A stretch of DNA of 64,000 nt from Chersky-267 sp963744115 (GTDB taxonomy: Bacteria; Chloroflexota; Limnocylindria; Limnocylindrales; CSP1-4). Below are positions 30,087-39,348 of the stretch, in pieces. Position numbers and translations under genes: made by a program. Position 1 is the stretch's first letter. Each line of letters starts with the position of its first letter. The notes beneath the pieces are model-generated. The model was not told the origin of the DNA and did not search any database. It worked only from the letters and a program-made list of their open reading frames with translations. Location of the stretch: contig CAVUSI010000003.1 in the NCBI GenBank assembly GCA_963744115.1, positions 1,860,001-1,924,000 of the forward strand, in the 5' to 3' direction.

Positions 30087-30967
30087 GCATCCTCGTCGGG
30101 CGCGAGACGCGACTGGTAGTCCAGGGCATCACCGGGCGCGAGGGCGAGTTCCACACCCGTCAGATGGTCGAGTACGGCACCCCGGTGGTCGCCGGCGTGA
30201 CCCCGAACAAGGGTGGCCAGACGGCGGTCGACGGGCGGGTCCCGGTGTTCGACACCGTCGCCGAGGCGGTCGCGGCGACCGGCGCGAACACGTCCTGCAT
30301 CTACGTCCCGGCCGCCGGTGCGCCCGACGCCGTCCTCGAGGCGGTCGGTGCGGGGATCGGCACCATCTTCTGCATCACCGAAGGCGTCCCGGCGCTCGAC
30401 ATGCTCAAGGTCGTCGAGGTCGTTCGCGAGGCCGGGGCCCGGCTGATCGGGCCCAACTGCCCTGGGGCGACGTCCCCGGGCCGCGCCAAGGTCGGGATCA
30501 TCCCTGGCTCCATCCATCGGGAGGGTCGGGTCGGGGTCGTGTCCCGGTCCGGGACCCTGACCTACGAAGCCGTCCAGGCGATGACCGACGCCGGACTCGG
30601 TCAGTCGACCTGCGTCGGCATCGGCGGCGATCCGATCATCGGGACGACGTTCCTCGACGTCCTCAAGCTGTTCGCCGCGGACGACGAGACCGACGCGATC
30701 GTGCTCATCGGCGAGATCGGGGGGTCGGCCGAGGAGGAGGCCGCGGCATGGGCCGCGGAGCACCTCGACGGGGTGCCGATGGCCGCCTTCATCGCCGGCC
30801 GGACGGCGCCCGAGGGCAAGCGGATGGGCCATGCCGGGGCGATCATCTCGGGCGGATCCGGGACCGCGGCCGACAAGATCGCCGCGCTCGAGGCGGCCGG
30901 GATCCGGGTGGCCGACTCCCCGACCGAGCTCCCGCTGATCCTTCGGACCGCCGGCTTCCGCGGCTAG
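30083..30967 (+). CDS. sucD: Succinyl-CoA synthetase alpha subunit
   Basis: CoA-binding subunit carrying the phospho-histidine; 294 residues. TRLVVQGITGREGEFHTRQM, VTPNKGGQ, LIGPNCPGATSPG, and the catalytic histidine in MGHAGAIISGGSGTA. It overlaps sucC by four bases. The unknown gene downstream starts eight bases after the stop, so the transcript probably continues. Confidence 0.97.
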
Positions 30968-30975
30968 CACCCGAG

Positions 30976-31446
30976 ATGAGCGGCCTCATGGAGCTGATCG
31001 CGGGCGACGCCCCGGCGATCCTCGTCGTGTTGACCGCCGACGATGTCGGTGCCCTGGCCGACCCGGGGCGGTTCGCCGCCCACCTGTCCCTCGGCGCCGG
31101 GCTCGACCCGACCTGGCTGGACCTGTTCAGTGAGGCCATCCGCTCGGTCAACGACAGCGGCGAGCCGACCGACTTCATCGATGCCCGCCGCGAGCTCGAC
31201 GGACCCGGCGACATCGACCACCGGACGATCGAGCGGGTCGATCCACAGTGGATCGAGACGATCGCCCGACTGCCGGACCAGGACCTGCCCGCGGTGGCGG
31301 GTCGCTGGCTCGACCTCCTCGACGAGGAGTACGGCGAGCTCCCCCGCGAGGAGAAGCCATGGATCCGGCAGCTCGCCGGGGAGATCGTGCGGTTCTGCCG
31401 GGAGGCGCAGCGCGCCCCTGACGTCCTGTTCGCCTGGTCCATCTGA
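30976..31446 (+). CDS. Hypothetical protein in the suc transcript
   Basis: A 156-residue soluble, acidic protein. Hydrophobic start (MELIAGDAPAILVVLTADDV), several Trp-Leu-Asp patches (TWLDLFSEAI, RWLDLLDEEYGEL) and a C-terminal KPWIRQLAGEIVRFCREA helix. It is not a shadow: codon third-position GC matches neighbours and it fits exactly between sucD and the ABC gene. I do not recognise the family. Confidence 0.7.
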   Translation: MSGLMELIAGDAPAILVVLTADDVGALADPGRFAAHLSLGAGLDPTWLDLFSEAIRSVNDSGEPTDFIDARRELDGPGDIDHRTIERVDPQWIETIARLPDQDLPAVAGRWLDLLDEEYGELPREEKPWIRQLAGEIVRFCREAQRAPDVLFAWSI

Positions 31447-31454
31447 GCCGTCGG

Positions 31455-32240
31455 GTGGCGCCGGTGCTCGAGCTGACCGGCGTCGGCGTCCGGCGCGACG
31501 GTCGCTGGATCCTCGATGGGATCGACTGGTCCGTCCAGCTCGGCGAGCGCTGGGCGATCGTCGGCCCGAACGGCTCGGGCAAGACCACGCTGCTCCGGGT
31601 CGCCGCGACCGACCTGTGGCCGAGCCGGGGCCGGGTGGCGGTCCTCGGCGAGACGATCGGCGGGGTCGACGTCCGCCCGCTCCGCGAGCGGATCGGCTTC
31701 GTCAGCGCCGCCCTCGTCGACGGGATCGCCCCGAGCCTGGTCGCCCGCGACGTCGTCATGAGCGCCCGTCACGCCGCCCTCGCGCCGTGGTGGGCCGCCT
31801 ACAGCGCGGACGACCGGACGCGCGCGGAACGATCGCTGGCGCGGCTCGGGCTCGAGGGCTTCGAGCAGCGGACGTACGGGTCGCTGTCGTCCGGCGAGCG
31901 CCAACGGGTCCTCATCGCACGGACGCTGATGCGCGATCCGGAGCTGCTCCTGCTCGACGAACCGGCCGCCGGGCTCGACCTTGCGGCTCGGGAGGCCCTT
32001 GTCGTCCGACTCGGCGGGTTGGCCGCCGATCCGTCAGTGGGGGCCGTCGCGCTGGTCACCCACCACCTCGAGGAGATCCCCGTCGGGACGACCCACGCGC
32101 TGGTGATCGCCGGGGGGCGGTCGGTGGCGGCCGGGCCGATCGACCGGACCCTGACCGGCCCGATCCTGTCGACGGCCTTCGGCCTGGAGCTCACCGTCGG
32201 TCGGACCGACGGCCGGTTCACTGCCCGCGCCAGCGGCTGA
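31455..32240 (+). CDS. Stand-alone ABC transporter ATP-binding protein
   Basis: A 261-residue ABC ATPase. Walker A VGPNGSGKTTLLRV, Q-loop area IGFVSAALV (a Gln is not obvious), signature LSSGERQRVLIAR, Walker B LLLLDEPAAGLDL and switch His in VTHHLEEIP. No permease gene is adjacent. The LEEIP end and overall layout resemble YlmA/ModF-type single ATPases whose partners are unknown. GTG start eight bases after the upstream gene. Confidence 0.88.
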   Translation: MAPVLELTGVGVRRDGRWILDGIDWSVQLGERWAIVGPNGSGKTTLLRVAATDLWPSRGRVAVLGETIGGVDVRPLRERIGFVSAALVDGIAPSLVARDVVMSARHAALAPWWAAYSADDRTRAERSLARLGLEGFEQRTYGSLSSGERQRVLIARTLMRDPELLLLDEPAAGLDLAAREALVVRLGGLAADPSVGAVALVTHHLEEIPVGTTHALVIAGGRSVAAGPIDRTLTGPILSTAFGLELTVGRTDGRFTARASG

Positions 32241-32359
32241 GCGCCGGTTCGCCGGTCCACCCGGGCGTCGGCTCGGTGGCCCCTCGGCGGGCGCACCGCC
32301 GGCCCATCGAGCCGGACGTACACTCCGCCCGATCGTCACCTCGCCAGGAGATCGCGCTC

Positions 32360-32704
32360 ATGTTCCATGCATTCCGCGCCATGCTGCGCGATCCCGAGAC
32401 CAAGGTCATCGCCGTCGCCGCACTCCTCACGATCTCGATCGGGAGCGTGGCCTACATGGAGATCGAGGGCTGGTCGCTGCTCGACGCGGTCTACTTCTGC
32501 GTGGTGACGCTGGCGACCGTCGGATACGGCGACCTCCACCCGACGACACCGCTCGGCCGAGCGTTCACCATCGGGTACATCATCGTCGGCGTCGGCATCC
32601 TCGCCGCGTTCATCACCGGCCTGGCCAAGCACCGCCCGATGGGGATGGCGCGCAGCATCGCCGATCGTCACGGGCGCCCGGAGCCCGGCGGGGACGATCA
32701 GTAG
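32360..32704 (+). CDS. Two-helix potassium channel
   Basis: A 114-residue ion-channel protein: first membrane helix (IAVAALLTISIGSVAYM), pore loop with the K+ selectivity filter TVGYG (VTLATVGYGDLHPTTPLG), and second helix (FTIGYIIVGVGILAAFITGL). No RCK or other regulatory domain. It should be a tetrameric KcsA-like pore. AGGAG lies ten bases before the ATG. The stop overlaps the convergent epimerase gene by seven bases. Confidence 0.92.
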   Translation: MFHAFRAMLRDPETKVIAVAALLTISIGSVAYMEIEGWSLLDAVYFCVVTLATVGYGDLHPTTPLGRAFTIGYIIVGVGILAAFITGLAKHRPMGMARSIADRHGRPEPGGDDQ

Positions 32705-33162
32705 CCGAGCGCACCCCAGGCCGGCCCACCCGGAGCCTCGATCAGCTCGACCAGCACGCCGTGGCACGAGCGCGGATGGAGGAACGCGACCGGGCCTTCG
32801 GCGCCCTTGCGCGGCTGGGTGTCGATCAGCTCGACCCCGTCGATCGCGAGCCGGGTGAGCGTCTCGGCCAGATCGTGGACCTCGAAGCAGACGTGGTGGA
32901 ACCCTTCGCCCTTGGACTCGAGGAAGCGCGCGACGCCCGTCGTATCGTCGGTCGGGGCGACGAGCTCGATCTTCGACTCGCCGACCGGCAGGAAGGCGAT
33001 CGTCACTCGGTCCGATGGGATCGGTATGACCGTGTCGAGCTCGAGACCCAGGGTGTCCCGGTAGAAGCCGAGCGACGCATCGAGGTCGCGGACGACGACC
33101 GCGACGTGATGGACCCGGCCGAGACCGCGGACGTGCTCGGGGACGGCAGACGTGCCCTTCAC
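32698..33162 (-). CDS. mce: Methylmalonyl-CoA epimerase
   Basis: VOC-superfamily metalloenzyme interconverting (2S)- and (2R)-methylmalonyl-CoA; 154 residues. The two VOC modules are seen: VHHVAVVVRDLDASLGFYRDTLGL and the later GFHHVCFEVHDLAETLTRL, with metal ligands HH, E in KIELVAP, H in FHHV and E in LVELIEAP. Start GTG at 33162 (KGTSAVPEH). It follows the mutase on the same strand, matching the propionyl-CoA to succinyl-CoA route. Confidence 0.9.
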   Translation of the reverse strand: MKGTSAVPEHVRGLGRVHHVAVVVRDLDASLGFYRDTLGLELDTVIPIPSDRVTIAFLPVGESKIELVAPTDDTTGVARFLESKGEGFHHVCFEVHDLAETLTRLAIDGVELIDTQPRKGAEGPVAFLHPRSCHGVLVELIEAPGGPAWGALGY

Positions 33163-33271
33163 GGGTCGGTCCGGACGGGGGGCGGGGCGTACGTGGTCAT
33201 CGGGCTGAGCGTAGCGGGTCCCGACCGGGGGCGGAAGGGCCCTGTGGCCTGCAGACGGCCCGGGCGGCGGG

Positions 33272-35008
33272 TCAGACCGTGACGAGCTCGCGGTGCTCAC
33301 CCCACGTCGCGCGGAGCCGGTCGCTGATCTCCCCCACCGTCGCGTAGGCCCGGACGCAGTCGATCAGGGCGGGCATCACGTTGTCGCTGGCGGAGGCCGC
33401 TGCCGCGAGCCGCTCGAGAGCCGCCGCCCAGGCCTCCGGGTCCCGCTCCGCCCGGACGCGACGGAGTCCCTCGATCTGACGACGCTCCCCCTCCGGATCG
33501 ATCCGCTGGATGGGCGGTGTCACCCCCAGCTCGTCCTGGAAGCGGTTGACTCCGACGACCACCTGGTCCCCGGACTCGATCCGCCGCTGGACGAGATAGG
33601 CGGACTCCTGGATCCTGAGCTGCTGATAGCCATGGTCGATCGCCGCGATCGTCCCGCCCAGTGCCTCGATCTCCTCGAGCTCGCCCCAGGCGGCCCGCTC
33701 GAGCTCGTCGGTCAGCGTCTCCACGTAGTAGGACCCCGCCAGCGGGTCGGGCGTCTCGGTCACGCCGGACTCATGGGCCAGGATCTGCTGGGTGCGCAGG
33801 GCCAGTCGGGCCGCCTCCGCGGTCGGCAGGGCGAGCGCCTCGTCGCGCGAGTTCGTGTGGAGGCTCTGGGCTCCGCCGAGGACGGCGGCCAGGGCCTGGA
33901 CCGTCGTCCGGACCACGTTGTTGTCGATCGAGCGAGCGGTCAGGCTCGAGCCCGCCGTCTGGACGTGGAAGCGACACATCTGCGAGCGGGCGTTCCGGGA
34001 GCCGTAGCGGTCACGGACGATCTTCGCCCACATCCGGCGGGCCGCCCGGAACTTGGCGACCTCCTCGAACAGCTCGCTCCAGGCCGCGAAGAAGAAGCTG
34101 AGTCGCCCCGCGAAGTCGTCGATGTCGAGCCCTCGGGCGACGGCGGCGTCGCAGTAGGCGATCGCGTCGGCCAGGGTGTAGGCGAGCTCCTGGACCGCCG
34201 TGGCTCCGGCTTCCCGCATGTGATATCCGCTGATGGAGATCGTGTTCCAGCGCGGCAGCTCGGCGGCGCAGAACTCGAACACGTCGGTGACCAACCGCAT
34301 CGACGGCCGAGGCGGGTAGATGTACGTCCCGCGGGCGATGTACTCCTTGAGGATGTCGTTCTGGGTGGTCCCGCTGACGGTCGCGCGATCGACCCCCTGG
34401 CGTTCGGCGGCGACCACATACAGAGCGAGCAGGATGGCCGCCGTCGAGTTGATCGTCATCGACGTGCTGACCGTCCCCAAGGGGATGTCCCGGAACAGGG
34501 TCTCCATGTCGACCAGGCTGCTGATCGGCACCCCGACACGGCCGACCTCGCCCTCCGCCTGGGGCGCGTCCGAGTCGTAGCCCATCTGGGTCGGCAGGTC
34601 GAAGGCTACCGACAGGCCGGTCTGACCCTGGCCAAGCAGGTATCGGAACCGCTCGTTCGTCTCGGCGGCGGTGGCGAACCCGGCGTACTGGCGCATCGTC
34701 CAGAACCGGCTGCGATACATGGTCGGCTGGACGCCGCGCGTGAACGGGAACTCGCCCGGCAGGCCGAGCTGCGCGGCGGGGTCGAAGGCGTCGAGGTCGC
34801 CGGCCGTGTAGACGTCGGCGATCTCGATCCCGGAGCTTGTCTCGAACCGTTCGCGACGCTCTGGTGCCGCCTTGAGCGCCTTCGCCCGCGGGCCGGCTCG
34901 CCAGGTCTCGCGCGCCGGGTCCGGGGAGCGCGAGGCGTCCCCCGTCGCGGCCTCGTCCCCCACGGTCGCCCGGGACTTCGGCTTCGACGAGGGCTGGTCG
35001 TCCGTCAC
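33272..35008 (-). CDS. mcmA: Methylmalonyl-CoA mutase, large-subunit catalytic domain
   Basis: B12-dependent mutase converting (2R)-methylmalonyl-CoA to succinyl-CoA; 578 residues covering only the substrate-binding TIM barrel. RQYAGFATAAETNERFRYLL keeps the Tyr typical of methylmalonyl-CoA mutase, where isobutyryl-CoA mutase has Phe. FDLPTQMGYDSD, GTTQNDILKEYIARGTYIYPP and ISGYHMREAG (catalytic His) are present. The C-terminal cobalamin-binding domain (DxHxxG) is missing, so a separate small subunit must be encoded elsewhere. Overlaps the BCCP gene as ATGA. Confidence 0.92.
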   Translation of the reverse strand: MTDDQPSSKPKSRATVGDEAATGDASRSPDPARETWRAGPRAKALKAAPERRERFETSSGIEIADVYTAGDLDAFDPAAQLGLPGEFPFTRGVQPTMYRSRFWTMRQYAGFATAAETNERFRYLLGQGQTGLSVAFDLPTQMGYDSDAPQAEGEVGRVGVPISSLVDMETLFRDIPLGTVSTSMTINSTAAILLALYVVAAERQGVDRATVSGTTQNDILKEYIARGTYIYPPRPSMRLVTDVFEFCAAELPRWNTISISGYHMREAGATAVQELAYTLADAIAYCDAAVARGLDIDDFAGRLSFFFAAWSELFEEVAKFRAARRMWAKIVRDRYGSRNARSQMCRFHVQTAGSSLTARSIDNNVVRTTVQALAAVLGGAQSLHTNSRDEALALPTAEAARLALRTQQILAHESGVTETPDPLAGSYYVETLTDELERAAWGELEEIEALGGTIAAIDHGYQQLRIQESAYLVQRRIESGDQVVVGVNRFQDELGVTPPIQRIDPEGERRQIEGLRRVRAERDPEAWAAALERLAAAASASDNVMPALIDCVRAYATVGEISDRLRATWGEHRELVTV

Positions 35009-35874
35009 GTGATCACCATGAGCAGGTCGCCGACCTCCACATTCTCTCCCACGGCGACGGCGATGCGCTCGATCGACCCTTCGCGCGGTGCCCGAAGCTC
35101 GTTCTGCATCTTCATCGCCTCGAGCACGAGGAGCTGCTGCCCGGCCGTGACCGGATCGCCGGGCTCGACCGACAGGGCGACGATCCGGCCCGGGATGATC
35201 GCGTGGATCTCGACCGGACCGCTCTTCCCGGCCGCCTCATGGCCGCGTCGAGCACGTTCCCGGAGGCTCGCCCGTCGCTCCGACTCGACCTCGACATCGA
35301 ACCGCCAGCCGTCGATGACGACCTCGCGGACGACCGCGCCGTCCGCCTCGCGTCGACGCTCCGCTCCGAGGATCACCCGACTGACGAGGCCCTCGGCTCC
35401 CTCGGCTCCCTCGACGAGCCGGGCATGCTCCGCGTCGAACGGGACGAGTCTCGCGTCGAGGGGCCGACCGTCGACCAGGAGCTCGATCGACGCGCGGTCG
35501 GTCGCCCGATCCGCGGCTCGGTCGGCGCCGTCCGACCCGTCGCGCTCGGCCGACCCCGGGGCGGCGGCTCCCGTCTCCGACCCGCTGGCTCCGCCGCTCA
35601 TGACGGCCGACCGGCCGTTCCCGGAACCCGTGCCGCGCGGCGGGCCGATCGGTGTCGGGACACCCCCGAGGATGGCTCGACCGGCCAGACGCTCGACCGG
35701 ACGGAGGACGTCGGCCGGGATCGGGGAGATGCTGATCGTCGGATCGTCCTCGCCCCTCGACGTGGGCGCAAGTGAGACCCGGACGGCGTGCGGGTCGACC
35801 ATCGCCACCGACGCGCCTGAGAGCGGTCCGCCGGCGGCTCCCGGGGCGGCGGCGTCAGGTCGTTCGGTGCTCAT
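35005..35874 (-). CDS. Biotin carboxyl carrier subunit of an acyl-CoA carboxylase
   Basis: A 289-residue protein ending in a biotinyl domain, with the modified lysine in LLVLEAMKMQNELRAPREG (EAMKM). The domain before it (ELLVDGRPLDARLV, VVIDGWRFDVEVESERR) resembles the BT/linker region of propionyl-CoA carboxylase alpha chains. The N-terminal 110 residues are Gly/Ser/Ala-rich. It lies between biotin carboxylase and mutase with four-base overlaps on both sides, so it is the carrier half of a split PccA. Confidence 0.88.
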   Translation of the reverse strand: MSTERPDAAAPGAAGGPLSGASVAMVDPHAVRVSLAPTSRGEDDPTISISPIPADVLRPVERLAGRAILGGVPTPIGPPRGTGSGNGRSAVMSGGASGSETGAAAPGSAERDGSDGADRAADRATDRASIELLVDGRPLDARLVPFDAEHARLVEGAEGAEGLVSRVILGAERRREADGAVVREVVIDGWRFDVEVESERRASLRERARRGHEAAGKSGPVEIHAIIPGRIVALSVEPGDPVTAGQQLLVLEAMKMQNELRAPREGSIERIAVAVGENVEVGDLLMVIT

Positions 35875-37478
35875 CCGGGCCACCGATCGGAGGCGGCGGC
35901 AAGACCCGCGGTGCGCCATCGACTCGGGGCCGGACCTGCCGCTCGGCCGTCCCCCTGGCCGGGGGCGCCGGTCGCCGAGGTCCCGGGGCCGGACCCGTCG
36001 GTCCCCTCATCGAGGTCCAGGACGGCTGCGAGGCCGACGGCCAGCAGCCCGCGACGCACCGCCTCGGCCCGTTCGGCCGGGCCGTCCCAGTGCTCTGGGA
36101 CCCATCCGGTCGACAGGTCGGCCGCCAGGAACGATGGCTCGCGCACGACGAAGCGATCGAACGGGAGCGTCGTCTGGACCCCGCCGATCTCCGTCTCGTC
36201 GAGCGCCCGCCGGAGCCGGTCGATCGCCGACGGCCGGTCGGCCGCGTGGACCATCAGCTTGGCGATCATCGGGTCGTAGTCGGGCGGGATCCGCTCCCCC
36301 GCCTCGAGGGCGGTGTCCACGCGCACGCCGGGCCCCGACGGCATCGTCCAGCGCCCGACCCGGCCGGGCGCCGGGGCGAACTGCCGAGCGGGATCCTCGG
36401 CCGACAGCCGGACCTCGATGGCGTGGCTGTCGGGTGTCGCCGCCCGCTCGGCGGCAGCGAGCGCGGCCGCCGAGAGTGGCGCCCCGGCCGCCAGCCAGAA
36501 CTGCTCCCGGACGATGTCGAGCCCACACACGAGCTCGGTGACCCCGTGCTCGACCTGGAGCCGGGTGTTCACCTCGAGGAACCAGAACCGACCGTCCCGG
36601 TCGTAGAGGAACTCACAGGTCGCCGCGTTCCGGAGTCCGGCCGACGACGCGACCCGGACCGCCATCGCGTGCAGCTCACGACGCTGGGCCTCTGTCAGAC
36701 CCGGGGCGGGGGCCTCCTCGATGAGCTTCTGATGGCGGCGCTGGAGCGAGCAGTCCCGCTCGCCGAGAGCCACCACGCGCCCGTCGAGGTCGCCGAGCAG
36801 CTGGACCTCGATGTGGCGGGCCGGCAGGATCTCCCGTTCCAGGTAGACGGAGCCGTCCCCGAACGCCGAAGCCGCCTCTCGCGAACCCGACACGAGGGCA
36901 GCCGGGAGCTCGTCGGCGTTCGTGACGCGGCGCATCCCTCGACCGCCGCCGCCGGCCGCCGCCTTGACCAGCAGCGGATAGCCGACCTCGTCCGCGGCAG
37001 CGACGATGGCCGCGATCTCGTCCGGTCGGTCGACCGGCGCAGGTTCCAGGGTGCCGGGGACGACGGGCACATCCGCCGCTGTCGCCGTCCGCCGGGCGGC
37101 GAGCTTGTCTCCGAGCGCCGCGATCGCACGATGATCCGGTCCGACGAACGCCATCCCCGCATCCTCGACGGCCGCCGCGAACGATGCGCGCTCGGCGAGG
37201 AAGCCGTACCCGGGATGGACCGCCTGTGCCCCGGTGGCCAACGCCGCATCGACGACGACATCGGCCAGGAGATAGCTCTCGGTGGCCGGGGCCGGACCGA
37301 TCCTGACCGCGCGGTCGGCAGCGCGGACGTGCTGGGCATGGACGTCGGCATCGCTGTAGACCGCGATCGCCTCCATCCCCATCTCATGACAGGCGCGGAT
37401 GATCCGCAAGGCGATCTCGCCGCGGTTCGCGATGAGGACGCGTTCGAACGGCCGTCTTTGCGTAAAGACATCGTCCAT
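35871..37478 (-). CDS. accC: Biotin carboxylase subunit of an acyl-CoA carboxylase
   Basis: ATP-grasp biotin carboxylase, 535 residues. RVLIANRGEIALRIIRAC at the N-terminus, HPGYGFLAERASFA, the ATP loop KAAAGGGGRGMRRV, ERDCSLQRRHQKLIEEAPAP and FLEVNTRLQVEHGVTE (catalytic EVN and R) are present. I chose ATG at 37478, which has GAGG eight bases upstream; an ATG at 37508 inside pccB is possible. Together with the carrier and pccB it makes propionyl-CoA (or acetyl-CoA) carboxylase. Confidence 0.93.
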   Translation of the reverse strand: MDDVFTQRRPFERVLIANRGEIALRIIRACHEMGMEAIAVYSDADVHAQHVRAADRAVRIGPAPATESYLLADVVVDAALATGAQAVHPGYGFLAERASFAAAVEDAGMAFVGPDHRAIAALGDKLAARRTATAADVPVVPGTLEPAPVDRPDEIAAIVAAADEVGYPLLVKAAAGGGGRGMRRVTNADELPAALVSGSREAASAFGDGSVYLEREILPARHIEVQLLGDLDGRVVALGERDCSLQRRHQKLIEEAPAPGLTEAQRRELHAMAVRVASSAGLRNAATCEFLYDRDGRFWFLEVNTRLQVEHGVTELVCGLDIVREQFWLAAGAPLSAAALAAAERAATPDSHAIEVRLSAEDPARQFAPAPGRVGRWTMPSGPGVRVDTALEAGERIPPDYDPMIAKLMVHAADRPSAIDRLRRALDETEIGGVQTTLPFDRFVVREPSFLAADLSTGWVPEHWDGPAERAEAVRRGLLAVGLAAVLDLDEGTDGSGPGTSATGAPGQGDGRAAGPAPSRWRTAGLAAASDRWPG

Positions 37479-37488
37479 CGACGTCGCC

Positions 37489-39042
37489 TCAGAGCGGGAT
37501 GTTGCCATGCTTCTTCCGTGGATTCTCGTCCCGTTTGTCGGCCAGCATCTCGAGCGCCGCGATCAACCGAGGCCGTGTGTCGGACGGATGGATGATGTCG
37601 TCGATATAGCCGCGAGCCGCGGCGACGTAGGGATTGTTGAACTCGGCCTCGTATTCGGCGATCAAGCGCGCCCGTTCCGCTACGCCGTCGTCGGCCGCCG
37701 CGATCTGATCCTTGAAGATGATGTTGACCGCGCCCTCGGCGCCCATGACGGCGATCTCTGCCGTCGGCCACGCGAAGTTCATGTCACCACGAACGTGCTT
37801 GCTGCTCATGACGTCATAGGCGCCGCCGTACGCCTTCCGCGTGATCACGGTCATCTTCGGGACGGTCGCCTCGCAGTAGGCATAAAGCAGCTTCGCGCCA
37901 TGCTTGATGATGCCGGCGTCCTCCTGGCCGACGCCCGGCAGGAACCCGGGCACGTCGACGAACGTGACAAGCGGGACATTGAACGCGTCGCAGGTCCGGA
38001 CGAACCGGGCGGCCTTGATCGACGAGTTGATGTCGAGCGCGCCGGCAAGGACGGCGGGCTGCTGCGCGACGATGCCGACGCTGCGTCCGGCGAGTCGTCC
38101 GAAGCCGATGATGATGTTCGCGGCCCAGTCCGGCTGGATCTCGAGGAAACGGCCGTCGTCGAAGATCCGGCCGATGACGCCGTGCATGTCATAGGGCTTC
38201 TGCGGATCGTCGGGGACGATCGTGTCGAGCTCGAGGTCGCGCCGATCGCTCGGATCTCGCGTCGCGACGATCGGTGCCGAGGCCAGATTGTTCTGCGGCA
38301 GGAAGCCCAGGATCCGTCGCGTCAGGTCGAGCGACTCCGCTTCGTCCTTCGCCGCCAGGTGCGCGACGCCACTTCGCGTGGTATGGGTGATCGCACCACC
38401 CAATCGTTCTGAATCGACATCCTCATGGGTGACGGCCTTCACGACGTTCGGTCCGGTGACGAACATGTAGCTCGTGCCTTCGACCATGAGGGTGAAGTCG
38501 GTCATCGCCGGCGAGTACACCGCTCCCCCGGCACACGGACCCATGATCACCGAGATCTGCGGGATGACGCCCGACGCCAGGACGTTCCGCAGGAAGATGT
38601 CCGCGTATCCGCCGAGCGATACGACGCCTTCCTGGATCCGGGCGCCGCCGGAGTCGTTCAATCCGATGAGGGGCGCACCGACCTTCATCGCCAGATCCAT
38701 GACCTTGCAGATCTTTTCCGCATATGCCTCGGACAGCGACCCACCGAAGACGGTGAAGTCCTGCGAGAAGACGAACACCAGGCGGCCGTCGACCAGTCCG
38801 TGTCCGGTCACGACGCCGTCCCCGAGGAAATGCTGCTTGTCCAGGCCGAACTCCTTCGACCGATGCGTGACGAATGCATCGAGCTCGATGAACGACCCGG
38901 GATCGAGGAGAAGATCGAGCCGCTCGCGCGCGGTCAGCTTGCCCCAGGCGTGTTGACGCTCGATCCGAACCGGTCCGCCGCCGAGCAGCGACTCCTCGCG
39001 CATCCTGGTCAGCCGGCCGAGTCGCTCCTCGTTCGTCGCCAC
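37489..39042 (-). CDS. pccB: Propionyl-CoA carboxylase beta subunit (carboxyltransferase)
   Basis: Crotonase-fold carboxyltransferase transferring CO2 from biotin to acyl-CoA; 517 residues. KLTARERLDLLLDPGSF, VFSQDFTVFGGSLSEAYAEK, LNDSGGARIQEGV, GPCAGGAVYSPAMTDF (oxyanion glycines), FVDVPGFLPGVGQEDAGI and KAYGGAYDVMSSKH are the family blocks. The Asp in the DVPGF-GVGQE region cannot by itself settle acetyl versus propionyl preference; the mutase and epimerase downstream favour propionyl. GTG start with AAGGAG nine bases before. Confidence 0.93.
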   Translation of the reverse strand: MATNEERLGRLTRMREESLLGGGPVRIERQHAWGKLTARERLDLLLDPGSFIELDAFVTHRSKEFGLDKQHFLGDGVVTGHGLVDGRLVFVFSQDFTVFGGSLSEAYAEKICKVMDLAMKVGAPLIGLNDSGGARIQEGVVSLGGYADIFLRNVLASGVIPQISVIMGPCAGGAVYSPAMTDFTLMVEGTSYMFVTGPNVVKAVTHEDVDSERLGGAITHTTRSGVAHLAAKDEAESLDLTRRILGFLPQNNLASAPIVATRDPSDRRDLELDTIVPDDPQKPYDMHGVIGRIFDDGRFLEIQPDWAANIIIGFGRLAGRSVGIVAQQPAVLAGALDINSSIKAARFVRTCDAFNVPLVTFVDVPGFLPGVGQEDAGIIKHGAKLLYAYCEATVPKMTVITRKAYGGAYDVMSSKHVRGDMNFAWPTAEIAVMGAEGAVNIIFKDQIAAADDGVAERARLIAEYEAEFNNPYVAAARGYIDDIIHPSDTRPRLIAALEMLADKRDENPRKKHGNIPL

Positions 39043-39348
39043 TGGTGCTCCTTCGCGTCGCTGTCGGGCGAGCCTGTCTTTGCGCACGGACACGAGCCCA
39101 GGGCGGGGCTCCGCGTCAATGATACCGGCGCGCTCCGACCGAGGAAGGGCCCTTCGGCCCACGGGACACGGGCATGCGGCCCATCTCATTGGCCTCGGGA
39201 TGTCCACAGAATCGGTGAACAACTCGTCGTCGGTGTGGATAAGTCAGGTGGTTGCGCACGACAGAGTGGAGTAGGATGTGCGCCCGCACCAACGCCGAAC
39301 GTCCGGCGCGGCGATCGAAGTGGACTCCAGTATCGAGGTGATGCCCCG
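39043..39348. other. Spacer between pccB and parA with DnaA-box-like sites (no gene)
   Basis: 306 bp without a credible reading frame. TGTGGATAA at 39234-39242 is a perfect DnaA box on the minus strand (TTATCCACA); ATGTCCACA at 39200-39208 differs from the common TTGTCCACA variant at one base. The stretch between them is AT-richer than its surroundings. With parAB alongside, it could belong to the replication-origin region, but dnaA, dnaN and rsmG are not in the window and I found no parS. Confidence 0.45.
39119..39124 (-). promoter_or_regulatory. Candidate -10 box of the pccB operon
   Basis: TATCAT on the minus strand (five of six consensus bases), 77 bases ahead of the pccB GTG. The -35 at 17 bp (CTTCCT) is poor. 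Confidence 0.33.

Noticed and set aside
33293..36541. A 1082-codon plus-strand open frame
   Set aside because: Runs antisense to the mutase, carrier and biotin carboxylase genes, which have complete motifs; high GC creates long antisense frames.
38425..39348. N-terminal extension of ParA upstream of 39349
   Set aside because: The open frame continues upstream but is antisense to pccB; the conserved Soj start MTNVIAIANQKGG matches GTG 39349.
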